DNA of 64,000 nucleotides from an uncultured Prevotellaceae bacterium (GCA_902762325.1 CACWNV010000028.1:1-64000), one strand, 5' to 3'; positions 46,599 to 57,424 are shown, counted from the stretch's first letter. Notes: generated by a model from the sequence alone, not told the origin. Numbers and translations: made by a program.

Positions 46599-48404
46599 TT
46601 AATCTAATTTTAATACTGCCAAGAATGCTTTTTGCGGTACTTCAACATTACCAATCTGTTTCATACGCTTCTTTCCCTTCTTCTGCTTCTCAAGCAACTT
46701 ACGCTTACGGCTGACATCACCGCCATAACACTTGGCGGTCACATCTTTACGGACACACTTGATGGTTTCCCTCGCTATGATCTTTGCCCCGATTGCGGCT
46801 TGAATCGCAATGTCGAACTGCTGTCGCGGTATCAAATCCTTCAGCTTCTCACACATCCTGCGTCCCAAAGAAACGGCGTTGTCCTGATGGGTTAACGTAG
46901 AGAGGGCATCAACAGGTTCGCCATTCAGAAGGATGTCCAGTTTTGCCAGCTTCGAAGGTCTGAACCCATCTAAGTGATAATCAAATGACGCATACCCTTT
47001 GGAAATGCTCTTCAGCTTATCATAGAAGTCGATGACTATCTCGCCCAGGGGAAGATAGAAATGCAGTTCCACACGGTTGCCGCTCACGAACTCCTGCTTA
47101 ATCAGTTCTCCACGCTTATCAAGACAAAGCGTCATGATGGGACCGATAAAGGTAGTCGTTGTGATAATCGACGCCCGTATATATGGTTCTTCGATATGGT
47201 CGATCATTGTCTGCTCGGGAAGTCCAGAAGGATTATGCACCTCCTTTTCATTTCCCTGCTTGTCATAGACCATGTATGAAACATTCGGCACCGTCGTAAT
47301 GACATCCATATTGAACTCACGGTCGAGGCGTTCCTGAATGATTTCCATGTGGAGCAATCCCAAGAAGCCACACCGGAATCCAAATCCCAAAGCAACAGAT
47401 GATTCTGGCTGGAATGTCAATGAGGCATCATTCAGCTGCAGTTTCTCAAGAGAAGCGCGGAGATTCTCATAATCGGTAGGGTCGATTGGATAGACACCGG
47501 CGAACACCATTGGCTTCACCTCCTGGAATCCTTCAATCGCCTTGTCGCATGAATTATCGACATGTGTGATGGTATCGCCGACTTTCACCTCCTTGGCATC
47601 CTTGATACCACTGATAATATAACCTACCTCGCCCGTGCTCATTTCCTGACGGGGTATCATATCCATTTTCAACACGCCCACTTCATCAGCCGTGTATTCC
47701 ATTCCTGTATTGAAGAACTTCACCTTATCCCCCTTACGGATTCTCCCGTTCTCAATCTTAAAGTAGGCAATAATGCCACGGAAAGAATTGAAAACAGAAT
47801 CAAAGATCAAGGCTTGTAATGGTGCTTTCGGGTCTCCTTTAGGATGAGGGACACGCTCAACGACAGCTTTCAGGATTTCATCCACGCCTTCTCCTGTCCT
47901 ACCCGACGCTCTTATAATCTCGTCACGACCGCATCCGAGCAACTCGACAATCTCGTCTTCCACCTCATCAGGCATGGCTGAGGGCATATCAATCTTATTG
48001 ATTACAGGAATAATCTCCAGATCATGCTCTATCGCCATGTAAAGATTAGATATCGTCTGAGCCTGTACGCCCTGTGTAGCATCCACTACCAGCAATGCCC
48101 CTTCGCATGCCGCGATGCTTCGTGAGACCTCATAAGAAAAATCCACGTGCCCCGGAGTATCAATCAGATTAAGGATATACTTACCGGGCTCAATGCTCTT
48201 GTCCCCGTTTCCTTCATATTCGTACTCCATTTGGATGGCATGACTCTTAATCGTAATACCACGCTCCTTCTCCAACTCCATATCATCCAGCATCTGCCCT
48301 TCAGTAATCTGAATGGTGTCGGTACGTTCTAACAACCTGTCGGCAATGGTGGATTTCCCATGGTCGATATGAGCTATAATACAGAAATTTCTAATGTGGT
48401 CCAT
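46599..48404 (-). CDS. lepA: Translation elongation factor 4
   Basis: Ribosome back-translocase LepA, 601 residues with the chosen start. GTPase motifs: G1 [15 protein letters not shown]3 [13 protein letters not shown]4 NKIDMP. Later come the EF-G-like domains and the LepA-specific C-terminus ([19 protein letters not shown]). The frame stays open to 48539, but the ATG at 48404 begins [16 protein letters not shown], exactly as the family does, and the -7 box lies between the two, so 48404 is right. Confidence 0.95.
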   Translation of the reverse strand: MDHIRNFCIIAHIDHGKSTIADRLLERTDTIQITEGQMLDDMELEKERGITIKSHAIQMEYEYEGNGDKSIEPGKYILNLIDTPGHVDFSYEVSRSIAACEGALLVVDATQGVQAQTISNLYMAIEHDLEIIPVINKIDMPSAMPDEVEDEIVELLGCGRDEIIRASGRTGEGVDEILKAVVERVPHPKGDPKAPLQALIFDSVFNSFRGIIAYFKIENGRIRKGDKVKFFNTGMEYTADEVGVLKMDMIPRQEMSTGEVGYIISGIKDAKEVKVGDTITHVDNSCDKAIEGFQEVKPMVFAGVYPIDPTDYENLRASLEKLQLNDASLTFQPESSVALGFGFRCGFLGLLHMEIIQERLDREFNMDVITTVPNVSYMVYDKQGNEKEVHNPSGLPEQTMIDHIEEPYIRASIITTTTFIGPIMTLCLDKRGELIKQEFVSGNRVELHFYLPLGEIVIDFYDKLKSISKGYASFDYHLDGFRPSKLAKLDILLNGEPVDALSTLTHQDNAVSLGRRMCEKLKDLIPRQQFDIAIQAAIGAKIIARETIKCVRKDVTAKCYGGDVSRKRKLLEKQKKGKKRMKQIGNVEVPQKAFLAVLKLD

Positions 48405-48427
48405 CGACGTTATTATACTTTGAGTTG

Positions 48428-48435
48428 CAAAGATA
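48428..48435 (-). promoter_or_regulatory. -7 element of lepA
   Basis: On the minus strand this reads TATCTTTG, 23 bases before the lepA ATG. It excludes the longer 48539 start. Confidence 0.65.
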
Positions 48436-48488
48436 CGTTTTTTTTTGGAATAATTAGAATAAACAGAAGCAATTCTGATTTTTTTTCG

Positions 48489-48496
48489 TACATTTG
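48489..48496 (+). promoter_or_regulatory. -7 element of the GH3 gene
   Basis: TACATTTG, matching TAnnTTTG, 74 bases before the ATG at 48571, in the region divergent from lepA. Confidence 0.5.
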
Positions 48497-48570
48497 TAGC
48501 GAAGATTTCATAAAAAATGTCTTCTAAAGCATTTGCCACATTTGATATAAACGATTAAAAATACTTTCAG

Positions 48571-51048
48571 ATGAGAAACATTCTATTATCTTTTATGTTG
48601 GGTGCAACCATGAGCATCACAGCACAAAACATCACTAAACCTGCCATTCCACGGGATGCAGTAATCGAAGAAAAGATTGAAAAACAACTGGCAAAAATGA
48701 CGCTTGACGAGAAAGTCGGTCAGATGCTTGAGCTGAACCTTGACCTGATGGGAAAAATGGTTCAAGAGAATGCCAAGGTAAGTCGTGAAAAGGTGCGGCT
48801 GGTACTCAAGGGGTTCGGTACATCAGACAAAGACATCGACGCTCTGGTTAAACTCTCTGACAAGGAGATTACCAACCGTCTGGGCAACTACAATCTTGAC
48901 ATTTATGAAGGCAATGGCAAGAGCAACTGGCAACTGAACGAGACCATGCTCGACACCATCATCTCTAAATATAAAATCGGCTCCATCCTCAATGCCCCCG
49001 GAACTCGTGCGGCAACCGTCGCACAATGGCAGAACTGGATTCAGCTGATTCAAAAAAAGTCGATGAAATACATCGGCATTCCTGACATTTACGGACTTGA
49101 CCACAATCACGGTGTCACTTACACGCAGGACGGTACCCTATTCCCCCAGCCCATCAATCTCGCCGCATCTTTCAACACGGGACTTGTCAAGAGCGGAGCA
49201 GAGATAACAGCATACGAAAGCCGTGCAGGTAATTGCCCCTGGGTATATAATCCGGTAGTTGACTTAGGACGTGACCCACGCTGGTCGCGCATCTGGGAGA
49301 GCTTCGGAGAAGACCCCATTGTGAATGCCCGAATGGTCGAGGCAGAGATCAAGGGCTATCAGGGTGACGATCCTAACCACATCGGCAAGTACAATGTGGC
49401 AACAAGTGTGAAGCACTACATGGCCTACGGTGCTCCATGGACCGGCAAGGACCGCACACCAGCCTATCTGTCGCCTCAGGTGCTTCGTGAAAAATACTTT
49501 GAGCCGTTCAAGTGTGCCGCACTGGCAGGTGCCCTGACGATGATGGTAAACTCTGCAAGCATCAACGGCGTACCCGTTCATGCAAGCTATGAATACCTGA
49601 CAAAATGGCTGAAGGAAGATCTGCAATGGGACGGCATGCTGGTCACTGACTGGGCAGACATCAACAACCTGTACACTCGTGAAAAGGTTGCGAAAGACAA
49701 AAAAGACGCTATTCGCATTGCCATTAATGCAGGTATTGACATGTCAATGGATCCCTACAGCGTGGATTTCTGCATCTTGCTGAAGCAGCTTGTCAACGAA
49801 GGGAAAGTTCCCATGAGTCGTATTGATGATGCCGTGCGTCGTATCCTCAGAGTCAAGCACCGTCTGGGACTGTTCGACCAACCCAATACCGGCGGAAAAG
49901 GATATGAGAGATTCGGTTGTGAAGAGTTTGCGACTAAGGCTCTTCGAGCAGCAGAAGAAACCGAAGTCCTCTTGAAGAATGAAGACAACATCCTGCCCCT
50001 CTCTCGTGGAAAGAAGATTCTGATAACTGGTCCGAATGCCAATCAGATGCGTTGTCTGAATGGTGGTTGGAGCTATACATGGCAAGGATCAAAGGCAGAG
50101 GACCTTGCAGAGAAGTATAACACCATCTATGAGGCATTCTGCAACAAATACGGCAAGGAGAACATTATCCTCGAGCAGGGCGTGACCTATAATGAGAACG
50201 GTGCATACTATGACGAGAATGAGCCACAGATAGAAAAAGCGGTGGCAGCTGCCAGCAATGCAGATGTCATTATTGCCTGTATCGGTGAGAACAGCTATTG
50301 CGAGACACCCGGTAACCTCACCGACTTATGGATGTCAGGCAACCAGCGCGACCTTGTGAAAGCATTGGCTAAAACTGGAAAGCCCATCATTCTTGTCCTT
50401 AATGAAGGAAGACCTCGTCTGATGGCAGACATTGAACCACTTGCCAAAGCCATAGTACACATCTTCCTGCCAGGAAACTACGGTGCAGACGCATTAGCCA
50501 ACCTGTTTGCCGGCGATGCCAACTTCTCGGCCAAATTACCATACACCTATCCCCGGGAGATTAATTCACTTGCCAACTACGACTACAAAGTTAGTGAGGA
50601 AGTGGGAACGATGGCAGGCGCCTATAATTACGACGCCAAGGTTTCATTGCAGTGGCCCTTCGGATATGGCATGAGCTATACAACCTTTGAATACAGCAAC
50701 CTGAGGGTTGACAAGACAACATTCAATGCTGATGATGTGATTACCGTCTCCGTGGATGTCAAGAACACCGGAACCGTTTCAGGAAAGGAGCCCGTTCTCC
50801 TGTATTCCAGTGACTTGGTAGCTTCAATCGTCCCGGACAACAAGCGCCTGCGTGATTTCACAAAAGTAGAGTTACAGCCAGGCGAACAGAAGACCGTGAC
50901 ATTCCGCCTGCCCGCCAAAAGCATGGCATTCGTAGGAGCAGACGGCAGATGGACGCTTGAAGAAGGCGACTTCACCCTCAAGATTGCCAGACTGTCTCAA
51001 AACATTCAATGTGTCAGGACTAAGATTTGGGACACTCCAAACATCTAA
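48571..51048 (+). CDS. bglX: Glycoside hydrolase family 3 beta-glucosidase
   Basis: An 825-residue periplasmic or secreted enzyme with a signal peptide ([19 protein letters not shown]). The N-terminal TIM barrel (to about 430) carries the nucleophile Asp360 in [14 protein letters not shown], and substrate motifs [20 protein letters not shown] and SVKHYMAYG. The second alpha/beta domain includes [18 protein letters not shown], and a fibronectin III-like C-terminal domain (about 715-825) follows. GH3 enzymes remove terminal glucosyl or xylosyl units. The exact substrate cannot be told. Confidence 0.92.
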   Translation: MRNILLSFMLGATMSITAQNITKPAIPRDAVIEEKIEKQLAKMTLDEKVGQMLELNLDLMGKMVQENAKVSREKVRLVLKGFGTSDKDIDALVKLSDKEITNRLGNYNLDIYEGNGKSNWQLNETMLDTIISKYKIGSILNAPGTRAATVAQWQNWIQLIQKKSMKYIGIPDIYGLDHNHGVTYTQDGTLFPQPINLAASFNTGLVKSGAEITAYESRAGNCPWVYNPVVDLGRDPRWSRIWESFGEDPIVNARMVEAEIKGYQGDDPNHIGKYNVATSVKHYMAYGAPWTGKDRTPAYLSPQVLREKYFEPFKCAALAGALTMMVNSASINGVPVHASYEYLTKWLKEDLQWDGMLVTDWADINNLYTREKVAKDKKDAIRIAINAGIDMSMDPYSVDFCILLKQLVNEGKVPMSRIDDAVRRILRVKHRLGLFDQPNTGGKGYERFGCEEFATKALRAAEETEVLLKNEDNILPLSRGKKILITGPNANQMRCLNGGWSYTWQGSKAEDLAEKYNTIYEAFCNKYGKENIILEQGVTYNENGAYYDENEPQIEKAVAAASNADVIIACIGENSYCETPGNLTDLWMSGNQRDLVKALAKTGKPIILVLNEGRPRLMADIEPLAKAIVHIFLPGNYGADALANLFAGDANFSAKLPYTYPREINSLANYDYKVSEEVGTMAGAYNYDAKVSLQWPFGYGMSYTTFEYSNLRVDKTTFNADDVITVSVDVKNTGTVSGKEPVLLYSSDLVASIVPDNKRLRDFTKVELQPGEQKTVTFRLPAKSMAFVGADGRWTLEEGDFTLKIARLSQNIQCVRTKIWDTPNI

Positions 51049-51068
51049 AAAAATAAGTCAGAAATGTG

Positions 51069-51107
51069 TTTTGCTATAGCAACGGATATTACGTTGCTAT
51101 AGCAAAA
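51069..51107. terminator. Perfect 16-bp hairpin after the GH3 gene
   Basis: TTTTGCTATAGCAACG (51069-51084), loop GATATTA, and its exact complement (51092-51107). It lies 20 bases after the GH3 stop and 30 bases before the next ORF. It is not followed by a strong T-run, so it could act as a terminator or as a processing or attenuation hairpin for the lipoprotein gene. Confidence 0.65.
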
Positions 51108-51136
51108 TAAGACTTCAGATAAGAAGAAGAAAGAAA

Positions 51137-51550
51137 ATGAAGAAAGAAAAGATTAGCTTTACCATAGGCTTGTTCATAGCCTTTATGATAACAACCAGTC
51201 TTTCTTCCTGCCAAAAGAGCTTAGAAGAAAGAGCTAAAGAAGAGGCCCGGAATTTTACGGAACGGCTATGTCCCACCCCAGTTGTCAATTTCTCCCGGAC
51301 AGACAGCATGACGTTTGACAGTAGTACCAAGACATTTGTCAACCACTGTACCCTGACTGATAAAATGGATAATCAGGAACTCATCAATGACAACAAGCAG
51401 AAGCTTCACGATGAGTTTAAGAAAGCGATAACAGAGTCTACGAATCTAAAGATTTACAAAGACGCCGGATTTAAATTCAGATACATCCTCCGTTCTGAAA
51501 GCAACCCACAGAAAGTGCTTTTTGATGATACTTTTTCCGTTGAGAACTAA
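51137..51550 (+). CDS. Small lipoprotein of unknown function
   Basis: A 137-residue protein with a type II signal: a hydrophobic segment (GLFIAFMITTSLSSC) ending in a lipobox-like LSSC at about residue 25. The mature part is charged and helical at its start (LEERAKEEARNFTERL), followed by a beta-rich part with FDSSTKTFVNHCTLTD. I do not recognise a family. It may be attached to the outer membrane. Its stop codon overlaps the stop of the convergent gene by three bases. Confidence 0.7.
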   Translation: MKKEKISFTIGLFIAFMITTSLSSCQKSLEERAKEEARNFTERLCPTPVVNFSRTDSMTFDSSTKTFVNHCTLTDKMDNQELINDNKQKLHDEFKKAITESTNLKIYKDAGFKFRYILRSESNPQKVLFDDTFSVEN

Positions 51551-51957
51551 ACAGGATTATCGGTCGGATTATCCTTAAAGATATCATCGGCAGGGATAAT
51601 TTCATCTGCATCAAACCATGCATTTAGCTTTGTCCTTGCCTTTTCTTTCACCTCTTCGGACACATCGCCCCATACTTTATGCAGCACATAGACCAAGACT
51701 GCCAAATCATCACTTAATCCAGCAATAGGAATAGCATCCGGCACCACATCTAAAGGACTGATGAGGTATCCCAGTGCACCAATGATAATTGCCTTGTCCT
51801 TGATCGATACTTTGTCGCTTTCCAGCGTATAATACAACAACAAAGCAGCATAAACCAATTTCACTCCTGCCCTCTTGGCAATGCGAGCTATCTTTTCCAC
51901 AAATCCGCCTTCGCTGAATTTGTCCTTATATTTCATGAAATCAGGTAAGTTCGTCAT
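51547..51957 (-). CDS. DUF1232 (YkvA-like) membrane protein
   Basis: A 136-residue protein with the DUF1232 signature IGALGYLISPLDVVPDAIPIAGLSDDLAVL (shown as two pieces: IGALGYLISPLDVVPDAIP and IAGLSDDLAVL). It has one or two weakly hydrophobic segments and an acidic C-terminus. Function is unknown; members often lie near membrane-stress genes. It starts 67 bases after the YihY gene's stop at 52024, on the same strand. Confidence 0.8.
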   Translation of the reverse strand: MTNLPDFMKYKDKFSEGGFVEKIARIAKRAGVKLVYAALLLYYTLESDKVSIKDKAIIIGALGYLISPLDVVPDAIPIAGLSDDLAVLVYVLHKVWGDVSEEVKEKARTKLNAWFDADEIIPADDIFKDNPTDNPV

Positions 51958-52023
51958 TTTCTTTCGATTATTATTTCAGACATCTATCTAAATCAAATAA
52001 CGCGGAAAATACAAAATTATTGT

Positions 52024-53343
52024 TTAAAGGTCTGTCAATGGTATGTCCTTAAGCGTTTTAAAGTAATCATGACGAGCCATAAGAATGTTTTTCCAGCCAC
52101 CCTGTAGTTCCAGTTTCCGCAAGTCAATATCAATGGTCCATTTACCATTCGCTTCCAACTTGTCAAACAACATCCCTACTGTGAGATGATCCAAAGAGGT
52201 ATAAGGCTGATAAGTCACGTCCTGATTCTTGTCCATCGAGGTGACGGAAAGAATCCGTACCTGCACCAATTCATGAAGGATTTCTTTGATGATGCGAATA
52301 GGAATACCCGTATCCTTTTTCAGTTTGTAGGCAGTGTAAGGTTTTTTACCTTCCTTGAAACGCACACATATTTTATTCATAATCAATGCGCTAATCAGCA
52401 TGTAATTACGATGACTCAACTCTTCCGTTCGTGCCAAAAAGGCAAACTCCTCCAGATTCTGACTTGTATATGTCAGTTCTGCACCGAAAAGACAGATGAT
52501 CCAGGAGAGTTGTACCCATAACATAAAAAGAGGTAAAGCGGCGAAGGAACCATAAATAGCATTATATCCCGACAAGAAAATCTGACAATGGATATAGAAA
52601 TACTGTAATAACTGCATCGCGACACCAGCAAGAATGCCAGGAAGAATGGCATCCTTCAACCGGACCTTTGTATTAGGCATGAAGATATAGAGCCCGATAA
52701 ACACTGCCGACATTATAACATAAGGCATAAGTTGAATGAGAAAACGAACCATCGGACCCAACAACATGTACTCTTCCATCTGCTTGGTAATGGTTGCCAT
52801 GAAGATGCTGATACCAGACGTAAGCACAATGACAATGGGAGCCAAGAGAAACATGGCAAGATAATCACTCACCTTACGCACCCAGGAGCGCGGCTGTTCC
52901 ACCAGCCATATTTTATTAAAGGTGTCCTCTATGTTATGGATAAGCATCAGTACCGTCCATAACATGAAAACGAGTCCTATACCCAAAATCACCCCACTAT
53001 GCGTATGAACCAAATAAGAATTGACAAATCCGACAATAATCTCGGCAGCCTGTGGCTGACTGGACAAAGCATCAAGGAACCATTCTTCAATATACTTGGA
53101 AAAGCCGAATCCCCGGGCAATAGCAAAAACCACAGCAAGGATAGGCACGATGGCAAGCAACGTGGAATAAGTAAGAGCAGCCGCAGCATCGATGACAGCT
53201 CTGTCGATAAAGAACTTTACAGCGAGAATAAGCCGTTTCAGACTGCTTATTCCCAAATAATGCATCCGTGTGGTATTATCTGCTGACAAACGCCAGATGT
53301 CAACAGTCAGGAAACGGATGACAGTTTCGACCATTTGAGCCAT
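52024..53343 (-). CDS. YihY/UPF0761 family inner-membrane protein
   Basis: A 439-residue protein with six predicted membrane segments between about residues 50 and 300, including AAALTYSTLLAIVPILAVVF, and the family motif LLQYFYIHCQIFLSGYNAIYGSFAALP (its core is GYNAIYGSFAALP). The C-terminal 130 residues form a soluble winged-helix-like part (ISALIMNKICVRFKEGKKPY). Once annotated as ribonuclease BN; that is not supported, and the function is unknown. Its gene starts 34 bases after the 3' end of rnpB. Confidence 0.87.
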   Translation of the reverse strand: MAQMVETVIRFLTVDIWRLSADNTTRMHYLGISSLKRLILAVKFFIDRAVIDAAAALTYSTLLAIVPILAVVFAIARGFGFSKYIEEWFLDALSSQPQAAEIIVGFVNSYLVHTHSGVILGIGLVFMLWTVLMLIHNIEDTFNKIWLVEQPRSWVRKVSDYLAMFLLAPIVIVLTSGISIFMATITKQMEEYMLLGPMVRFLIQLMPYVIMSAVFIGLYIFMPNTKVRLKDAILPGILAGVAMQLLQYFYIHCQIFLSGYNAIYGSFAALPLFMLWVQLSWIICLFGAELTYTSQNLEEFAFLARTEELSHRNYMLISALIMNKICVRFKEGKKPYTAYKLKKDTGIPIRIIKEILHELVQVRILSVTSMDKNQDVTYQPYTSLDHLTVGMLFDKLEANGKWTIDIDLRKLELQGGWKNILMARHDYFKTLKDIPLTDL

Positions 53344-53376
53344 ACACTTTATTTGTTATCAGATTTACCAAAAGAA

Positions 53377-53735
53377 AACAGTGTCCCTATAAGCCGGGTT
53401 CTGTTCCTTGTCAAACAAGGCATCTGTCATTTATCTAATCCATGAGTCACCTCAAGGCTTTAGCATTCTACCCTCCATCGTCACAAAGGTCGGACGGGCA
53501 ATCCTCAAACGATGGTATACATGAACTTGCAGTCTCCAGATGGCACAGCCTGACGATCACCCGCCAGCTGGTGGTCTCTTACACCACCTTCTCACCCTTA
53601 CCCTAAGGCGGTTGTTTTCTTCTGCCGACACCTACTGTCACCAATAGCTTCTATTTTCGGAAGTGGAGCGCCCTATACTGCCCGGACTTTCCTCTCGCAT
53701 CCGAAGATGCCAGCGACAGAACCGGGGCACTGTTT
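53377..53735 (-). ncRNA. rnpB: RNase P RNA
   Basis: On the minus strand the RNA begins near CAGTGCCCC and ends near GGGACACTG; these pair to form P1. The class A signature GAGGAAAGTCCGGGC lies about 40 bases into the RNA, and the 3' part AACCCGGCTTATAGGGACAC is also typical. It is the catalytic RNA of tRNA 5' processing. Ends are placed by the P1 pairing and by the -7 box at 53744-53751, so each may be off by a few bases. Confidence 0.92.
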
Positions 53736-53743
53736 TCTGATTG

Positions 53744-53751
53744 CAAAAGTA
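53744..53751 (-). promoter_or_regulatory. -7 element of rnpB
   Basis: On the minus strand this reads TACTTTTG, which predicts a transcript start near 53736, in agreement with the 5' end of the RNA. Confidence 0.65.
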
Positions 53752-53898
53752 CAAATAACAAATGAAAAAATGAAAAAATGAAATAAAAATTATATAATCG
53801 ACAGCATTTTAAATGAATGTAAATTTGTCACCCTTAGTCTTTAAGAGCCGTTAATATGTTAAATTTGAGTGTTAAAATGGAATAAAGAAACGCGACAA

Positions 53899-53932
53899 TT
53901 TGGCAGTTTCACAATTTTTGCTCCTATATTTG
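53899..53932 (+). promoter_or_regulatory. Two-box promoter of htrA
   Basis: -33 TTTG at 53899-53902 and -7 TATATTTG at 53925-53932, 22 bases apart. The ATG is at 54035, so the leader is about 95 bases and purine-rich. Confidence 0.65.
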
Positions 53933-54034
53933 CAACACAGAAAATAAAATGATCAGCCCTATGGCTTAATAAAGTCAAAACTGAGGCAGACCGATAAAAC
54001 AAAGAAAAAAAACAAACCTATAAAAGATAAAAAG

Positions 54035-55495
54035 ATGAAAAAGTATTCAAAGTATTTGTTAGCTGCCATGTGTGTTGGCGCATTGGCACTCTCTGCAGGA
54101 TCATTCATGAAAGTAAATGCGGCTGATCAGGCTGTGCCTGTTGCCGGACAGCCCGTAGATTTGACATACGCAGCAGAAAAGGCTTTACCTGCTGTTGTAC
54201 ATATCAAATATGTTCAGAACTCCAAAGTATCCACTATAGACGTGCCAAGTGATCCGTTCAGCGATTTCTTCAACGATCCTTTTGGATTCTTTGGTAATCC
54301 TGGGGAAAACGGTACCCGTAAACGTAGAGTGCAAACTCCGAAGCGCACAGCTACTGGCTCTGGCGTCATTATCAGTAACGACGGTTACATTGTGACTAAC
54401 AACCATGTTGTGGAAGGTGCTGACGAACTGACTGTCACGCTGAATGACAACCGTGAGTTCTCAGCCCGTATCATTGGAACTGACAAAACGACAGACCTTG
54501 CTCTCATTAAGATTGACGGAAAGAGTCTTCCGGCTATTTCCATTGCCAATAGCGATGGGCTGAAAGTTGGCGAATGGGTTCTGGCTGTCGGTAATCCGCT
54601 TGGCCTCAACAACACGGTCACAGCAGGTATCGTTTCTGCCAAGGCCCGCTCACTTGACGGTAATGGCATTCAGTCATTCATTCAGACGGATGCTGCCATT
54701 AATCAGGGAAACTCTGGTGGCGCACTTGTCAACACACGAGGCGAATTAGTAGGTATCAATGCCATGCTGGCGTCTCCCACAGGTTCTAACATCGGTTATG
54801 GCTTTGCCATTCCCACAACTATCATGAATAAAGTGGTAGCTGACATTAAAGAGTTCGGTACTGTACAGCGTGCCATGCTTGGCATCAAGGGTGGTGATGT
54901 TCACAATTATATTGATGCACAGAAAGAAGATGGCAAAGAAGTGGACCTCGGAACTAATGAAGGTGTATACGTAAGTGAAATTGACAGCGAAGGTGCAGGT
55001 GCTGACGCCGGACTTCAGAAAGATGATGTCATCACACACATTGACGGTAAAAAAGTGACCAAGATGAGTGAGCTGCAAGAAATCATGGCAAGCAAGCGTC
55101 CAGGTGACAAGGTAAGCCTCACCTATCTTCACAACAAGAAGAGTACGACAAAGACCATCACTTTAAAGAATGCCCAGGGCAACACGAAAGTCGTCAAGCA
55201 GGCTGACATGGATGTCTTAGGAGCTGACGTACGCCCTGTGACCAACCAGCAGAAGGAACAGCTGAACATCAACAGCGGTCTTGAAGTCATCAAGGTCAAC
55301 AATGGTAAGATGAAAGAAGCAGGTGTGACAAAAGGCTTTATCATCCAGAAGGTGAACGATGAAACGATGCAGAGCATCGAGGATTTGCAGAAGGCAGTTA
55401 AGGAAGCTTCTACAAGCAAAGAGCCCGTCCTCATCATTCGCGGTCTCTATCCGACAGGTAAGAAAGCATATTTCGTCATTGATTTGAGCGAATAG
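54035..55495 (+). CDS. htrA: Do-type serine protease/chaperone
   Basis: A 486-residue periplasmic quality-control protease of the DegP/HtrA family. After a signal peptide (about 1-30) the trypsin-like domain has the full triad His124 (VTNNHVVEGA), Asp154 (TTDLALIKID) and Ser227 (NQGNSGGALV). Two PDZ domains follow (about 275-375 and 395-480), the first with GVYVSEIDSEGAGADAGLQ. It has its own promoter and a strong terminator, and is probably stress induced, though no sigmaE-like site was recognised. Confidence 0.93.
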   Translation: MKKYSKYLLAAMCVGALALSAGSFMKVNAADQAVPVAGQPVDLTYAAEKALPAVVHIKYVQNSKVSTIDVPSDPFSDFFNDPFGFFGNPGENGTRKRRVQTPKRTATGSGVIISNDGYIVTNNHVVEGADELTVTLNDNREFSARIIGTDKTTDLALIKIDGKSLPAISIANSDGLKVGEWVLAVGNPLGLNNTVTAGIVSAKARSLDGNGIQSFIQTDAAINQGNSGGALVNTRGELVGINAMLASPTGSNIGYGFAIPTTIMNKVVADIKEFGTVQRAMLGIKGGDVHNYIDAQKEDGKEVDLGTNEGVYVSEIDSEGAGADAGLQKDDVITHIDGKKVTKMSELQEIMASKRPGDKVSLTYLHNKKSTTKTITLKNAQGNTKVVKQADMDVLGADVRPVTNQQKEQLNINSGLEVIKVNNGKMKEAGVTKGFIIQKVNDETMQSIEDLQKAVKEASTSKEPVLIIRGLYPTGKKAYFVIDLSE

Positions 55496-55518
55496 AATTA
55501 CAATCAAATTACAATCTG

Positions 55519-55570
55519 AATTGGGGCATGCCGATATCGTCATTCTATGACAGGACGGCATGCCCCAATT
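55519..55570 (+). terminator. Rho-independent terminator of htrA
   Basis: A perfect 15-bp stem AATTGGGGCATGCCG (55519-55533) / CGGCATGCCCCAATT (55556-55570), followed by GTTAATTT. Confidence 0.8.
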
Positions 55571-55654
55571 GTTAATTTAAATATAAATCTGTTTTATAGT
55601 TGTTAAAAATAAAAGAACTCAAGATAAATCCCAAAGAATACGATAAGTTTTGAG

Positions 55655-55662
55655 TATCTTTG
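55655..55662 (+). promoter_or_regulatory. -7 element of kdsA
   Basis: TATCTTTG, a perfect -7 match, 25 bases before the ATG at 55687. Confidence 0.6.
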
Positions 55663-55686
55663 CAAGATTCATAAAATATCACTTCT

Positions 55687-56445
55687 ATGCAACCAATATT
55701 CATTGCCGGGCCATGTGTTATAGAATCATGGGAACTGCTATGTGTTGTAGCAGAAAAGCTGGTTGAAATAAACAAAAAGCTCGGAACTAACATCATATTC
55801 AAGGCTTCTTTCGACAAAGCCAACAGAACGTCTATTTACTCTTTCCGAGGACCAGGAATGAGACAAGGGTTAAAGTTGCTGGCCGACATCAAGAGCAAAT
55901 ACAATCTGCGCATACTGACAGACATACATGAGAGTCATCAGGCTCAACCAGTCGGAGAAGTTTGTGATGTCATACAGATTCCAGCCTTCTTGTGCAGACA
56001 GACAGACCTGCTTGTCGCTGCCGCAAAGACCGGCAAGACTATAAACATAAAGAAAGCGCAATTCCTGAGTGGTAAGGATATGCGTTACCCCGTGGAAAAG
56101 GCGAAAGAAGCGGGAGCAAAGGAAGTGTGGCTGACAGAGCGAGGAAACATGTTCGGGTATAACAACCTGATTGTTGACTTTCGCAATATTCCTGACATGA
56201 AGGAGATTGTCCCCACCGTCATTATGGACTGTACTCATAGTGTACAACGTCCTGGATCAGGTAACGGCAAGACTGGAGGCGACCGCCAGTTTGTCCCGGC
56301 AATGGCTTTGGCTGCCAAGGCCTTTGGAGCTACCGGATATTTCTTTGAAGTACATCCTGACCCTGACAACGGACTAAGTGACGGTCCCAACATGTTGGAA
56401 CTGGAGAAATTAGAGACACTGGTCTCCACATTAATCAACGCATAA
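55687..56445 (+). CDS. kdsA: 3-deoxy-D-manno-octulosonate 8-phosphate synthase
   Basis: Condenses arabinose 5-phosphate with PEP to KDO 8-phosphate for the LPS core. 252 residues, somewhat short because the N-terminal hairpin of longer forms is absent: it begins MQPIFIAGPCVIES. Motifs include KASFDKANRTSIYSFRGPG near residue 39, IQIPAFLCRQTDLL, LTERGNMFGYNNLIVD and the C-terminal FEVHPDPDNGLSDGPN. It is 4 bases before the kdsD-like gene, whose product makes its substrate. Confidence 0.94.
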   Translation: MQPIFIAGPCVIESWELLCVVAEKLVEINKKLGTNIIFKASFDKANRTSIYSFRGPGMRQGLKLLADIKSKYNLRILTDIHESHQAQPVGEVCDVIQIPAFLCRQTDLLVAAAKTGKTINIKKAQFLSGKDMRYPVEKAKEAGAKEVWLTERGNMFGYNNLIVDFRNIPDMKEIVPTVIMDCTHSVQRPGSGNGKTGGDRQFVPAMALAAKAFGATGYFFEVHPDPDNGLSDGPNMLELEKLETLVSTLINA

Positions 56446-56449
56446 GTAC

Positions 56450-57424
56450 ATGAGTATCAAAGTACAAAAAAAGATAAACACCGTTCGACAATATGCTTCA
56501 CAATGTCTTCACGATGAAGCAGAAGCAATTGTCGGTCTGATTCCCCAGTTGGATGATAACTTTGACAAAGCTGTTGAGTTGATGTACAACTGCAAAGGAA
56601 AGATTATCGTTACCGGTGTAGGAAAGAGCGGTAATATTGGTGCAAAGATTGCAGCGACGTTGTCATCAACGGGAACACCTGCTTTTTTCATCAATCCCCT
56701 TGACATGTACCATGGCGATTTAGGGGTGATATCAAAGAATGATGTGCTACTTGCGCTCAGCAATTCAGGTCAGACGGATGAACTGCTACGACTCATCACC
56801 ATCGTACTTCATCTGAAAGCAACCATCATTAGCATGACCAGCAACCCGCAGTCATTACTTGCCAAATACAGCAATGCACATATCACCGTGAAGGTTGAAA
56901 AAGAAGCTTGTCCTTTGAACTTAGCCCCGACAAGTAGTACGACGGCAGCTTTGGCCATGGGCGATGCTTTGGCAATTGCCCTGATGCAAGTCAGAGACTT
57001 CAAGCCAAACGACTTCGCTAAGTTCCATCCCGGAGGCGAACTTGGGAAAAGACTGCTGACTACAGCCACTGATGTCATGCGATCAGACGACATGCCTATT
57101 GTTCCTGAAGAGATGCACCTTGGTGAAGCAATTATCCTTGTCAGCAAAGGAAAATTAGGATTAGGCATCTCTCTGACAGATGGTAAAGTATCAGGACTAA
57201 TCACTGACGGAGATATCCGTAGGGCAATGGAGAAATGGCAGGCAGAGTTTTTTAACAAGACAGTCAGTGACATCATGACACGAAACCCGAAAATGGTACT
57301 GCCTGACACCAAAATCACAGAGATTCAACAGATAATGCACAAACACAAAGTACACACGGTACTGGTGGTTGATAAAGACAGACACCTCTTAGGGGTTGTT
57401 GACCACTATAGTTGCATGATATGA
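56450..57424 (+). CDS. kdsD: KpsF/GutQ family arabinose-5-phosphate isomerase
   Basis: Interconverts ribulose and arabinose 5-phosphate, feeding KdsA. 324 residues: a SIS domain (about 35-180) with VTGVGKSGNIGAKIAATLSS and LALSNSGQTDELL, then a pair of CBS domains (about 205-320) with ITDGDIRRAMEKW. The pairing with kdsA supports the KDO role. KdsD, KpsF and GutQ have the same reaction, so the symbol rests on context. Confidence 0.9.
   Translation: MSIKVQKKINTVRQYASQCLHDEAEAIVGLIPQLDDNFDKAVELMYNCKGKIIVTGVGKSGNIGAKIAATLSSTGTPAFFINPLDMYHGDLGVISKNDVLLALSNSGQTDELLRLITIVLHLKATIISMTSNPQSLLAKYSNAHITVKVEKEACPLNLAPTSSTTAALAMGDALAIALMQVRDFKPNDFAKFHPGGELGKRLLTTATDVMRSDDMPIVPEEMHLGEAIILVSKGKLGLGISLTDGKVSGLITDGDIRRAMEKWQAEFFNKTVSDIMTRNPKMVLPDTKITEIQQIMHKHKVHTVLVVDKDRHLLGVVDHYSCMI

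Noticed and set aside
46599-48539. Longer lepA start at 48539
   Set aside because: The -7 box at 48428-48435 lies downstream of it, and the family starts MDHIRNF at 48404.
53760-53790. Short ATGAAAAAA-type repeats upstream of htrA as a phase-variable element
   Set aside because: Only about three imperfect copies in an A-rich stretch; more likely ordinary low-complexity sequence.
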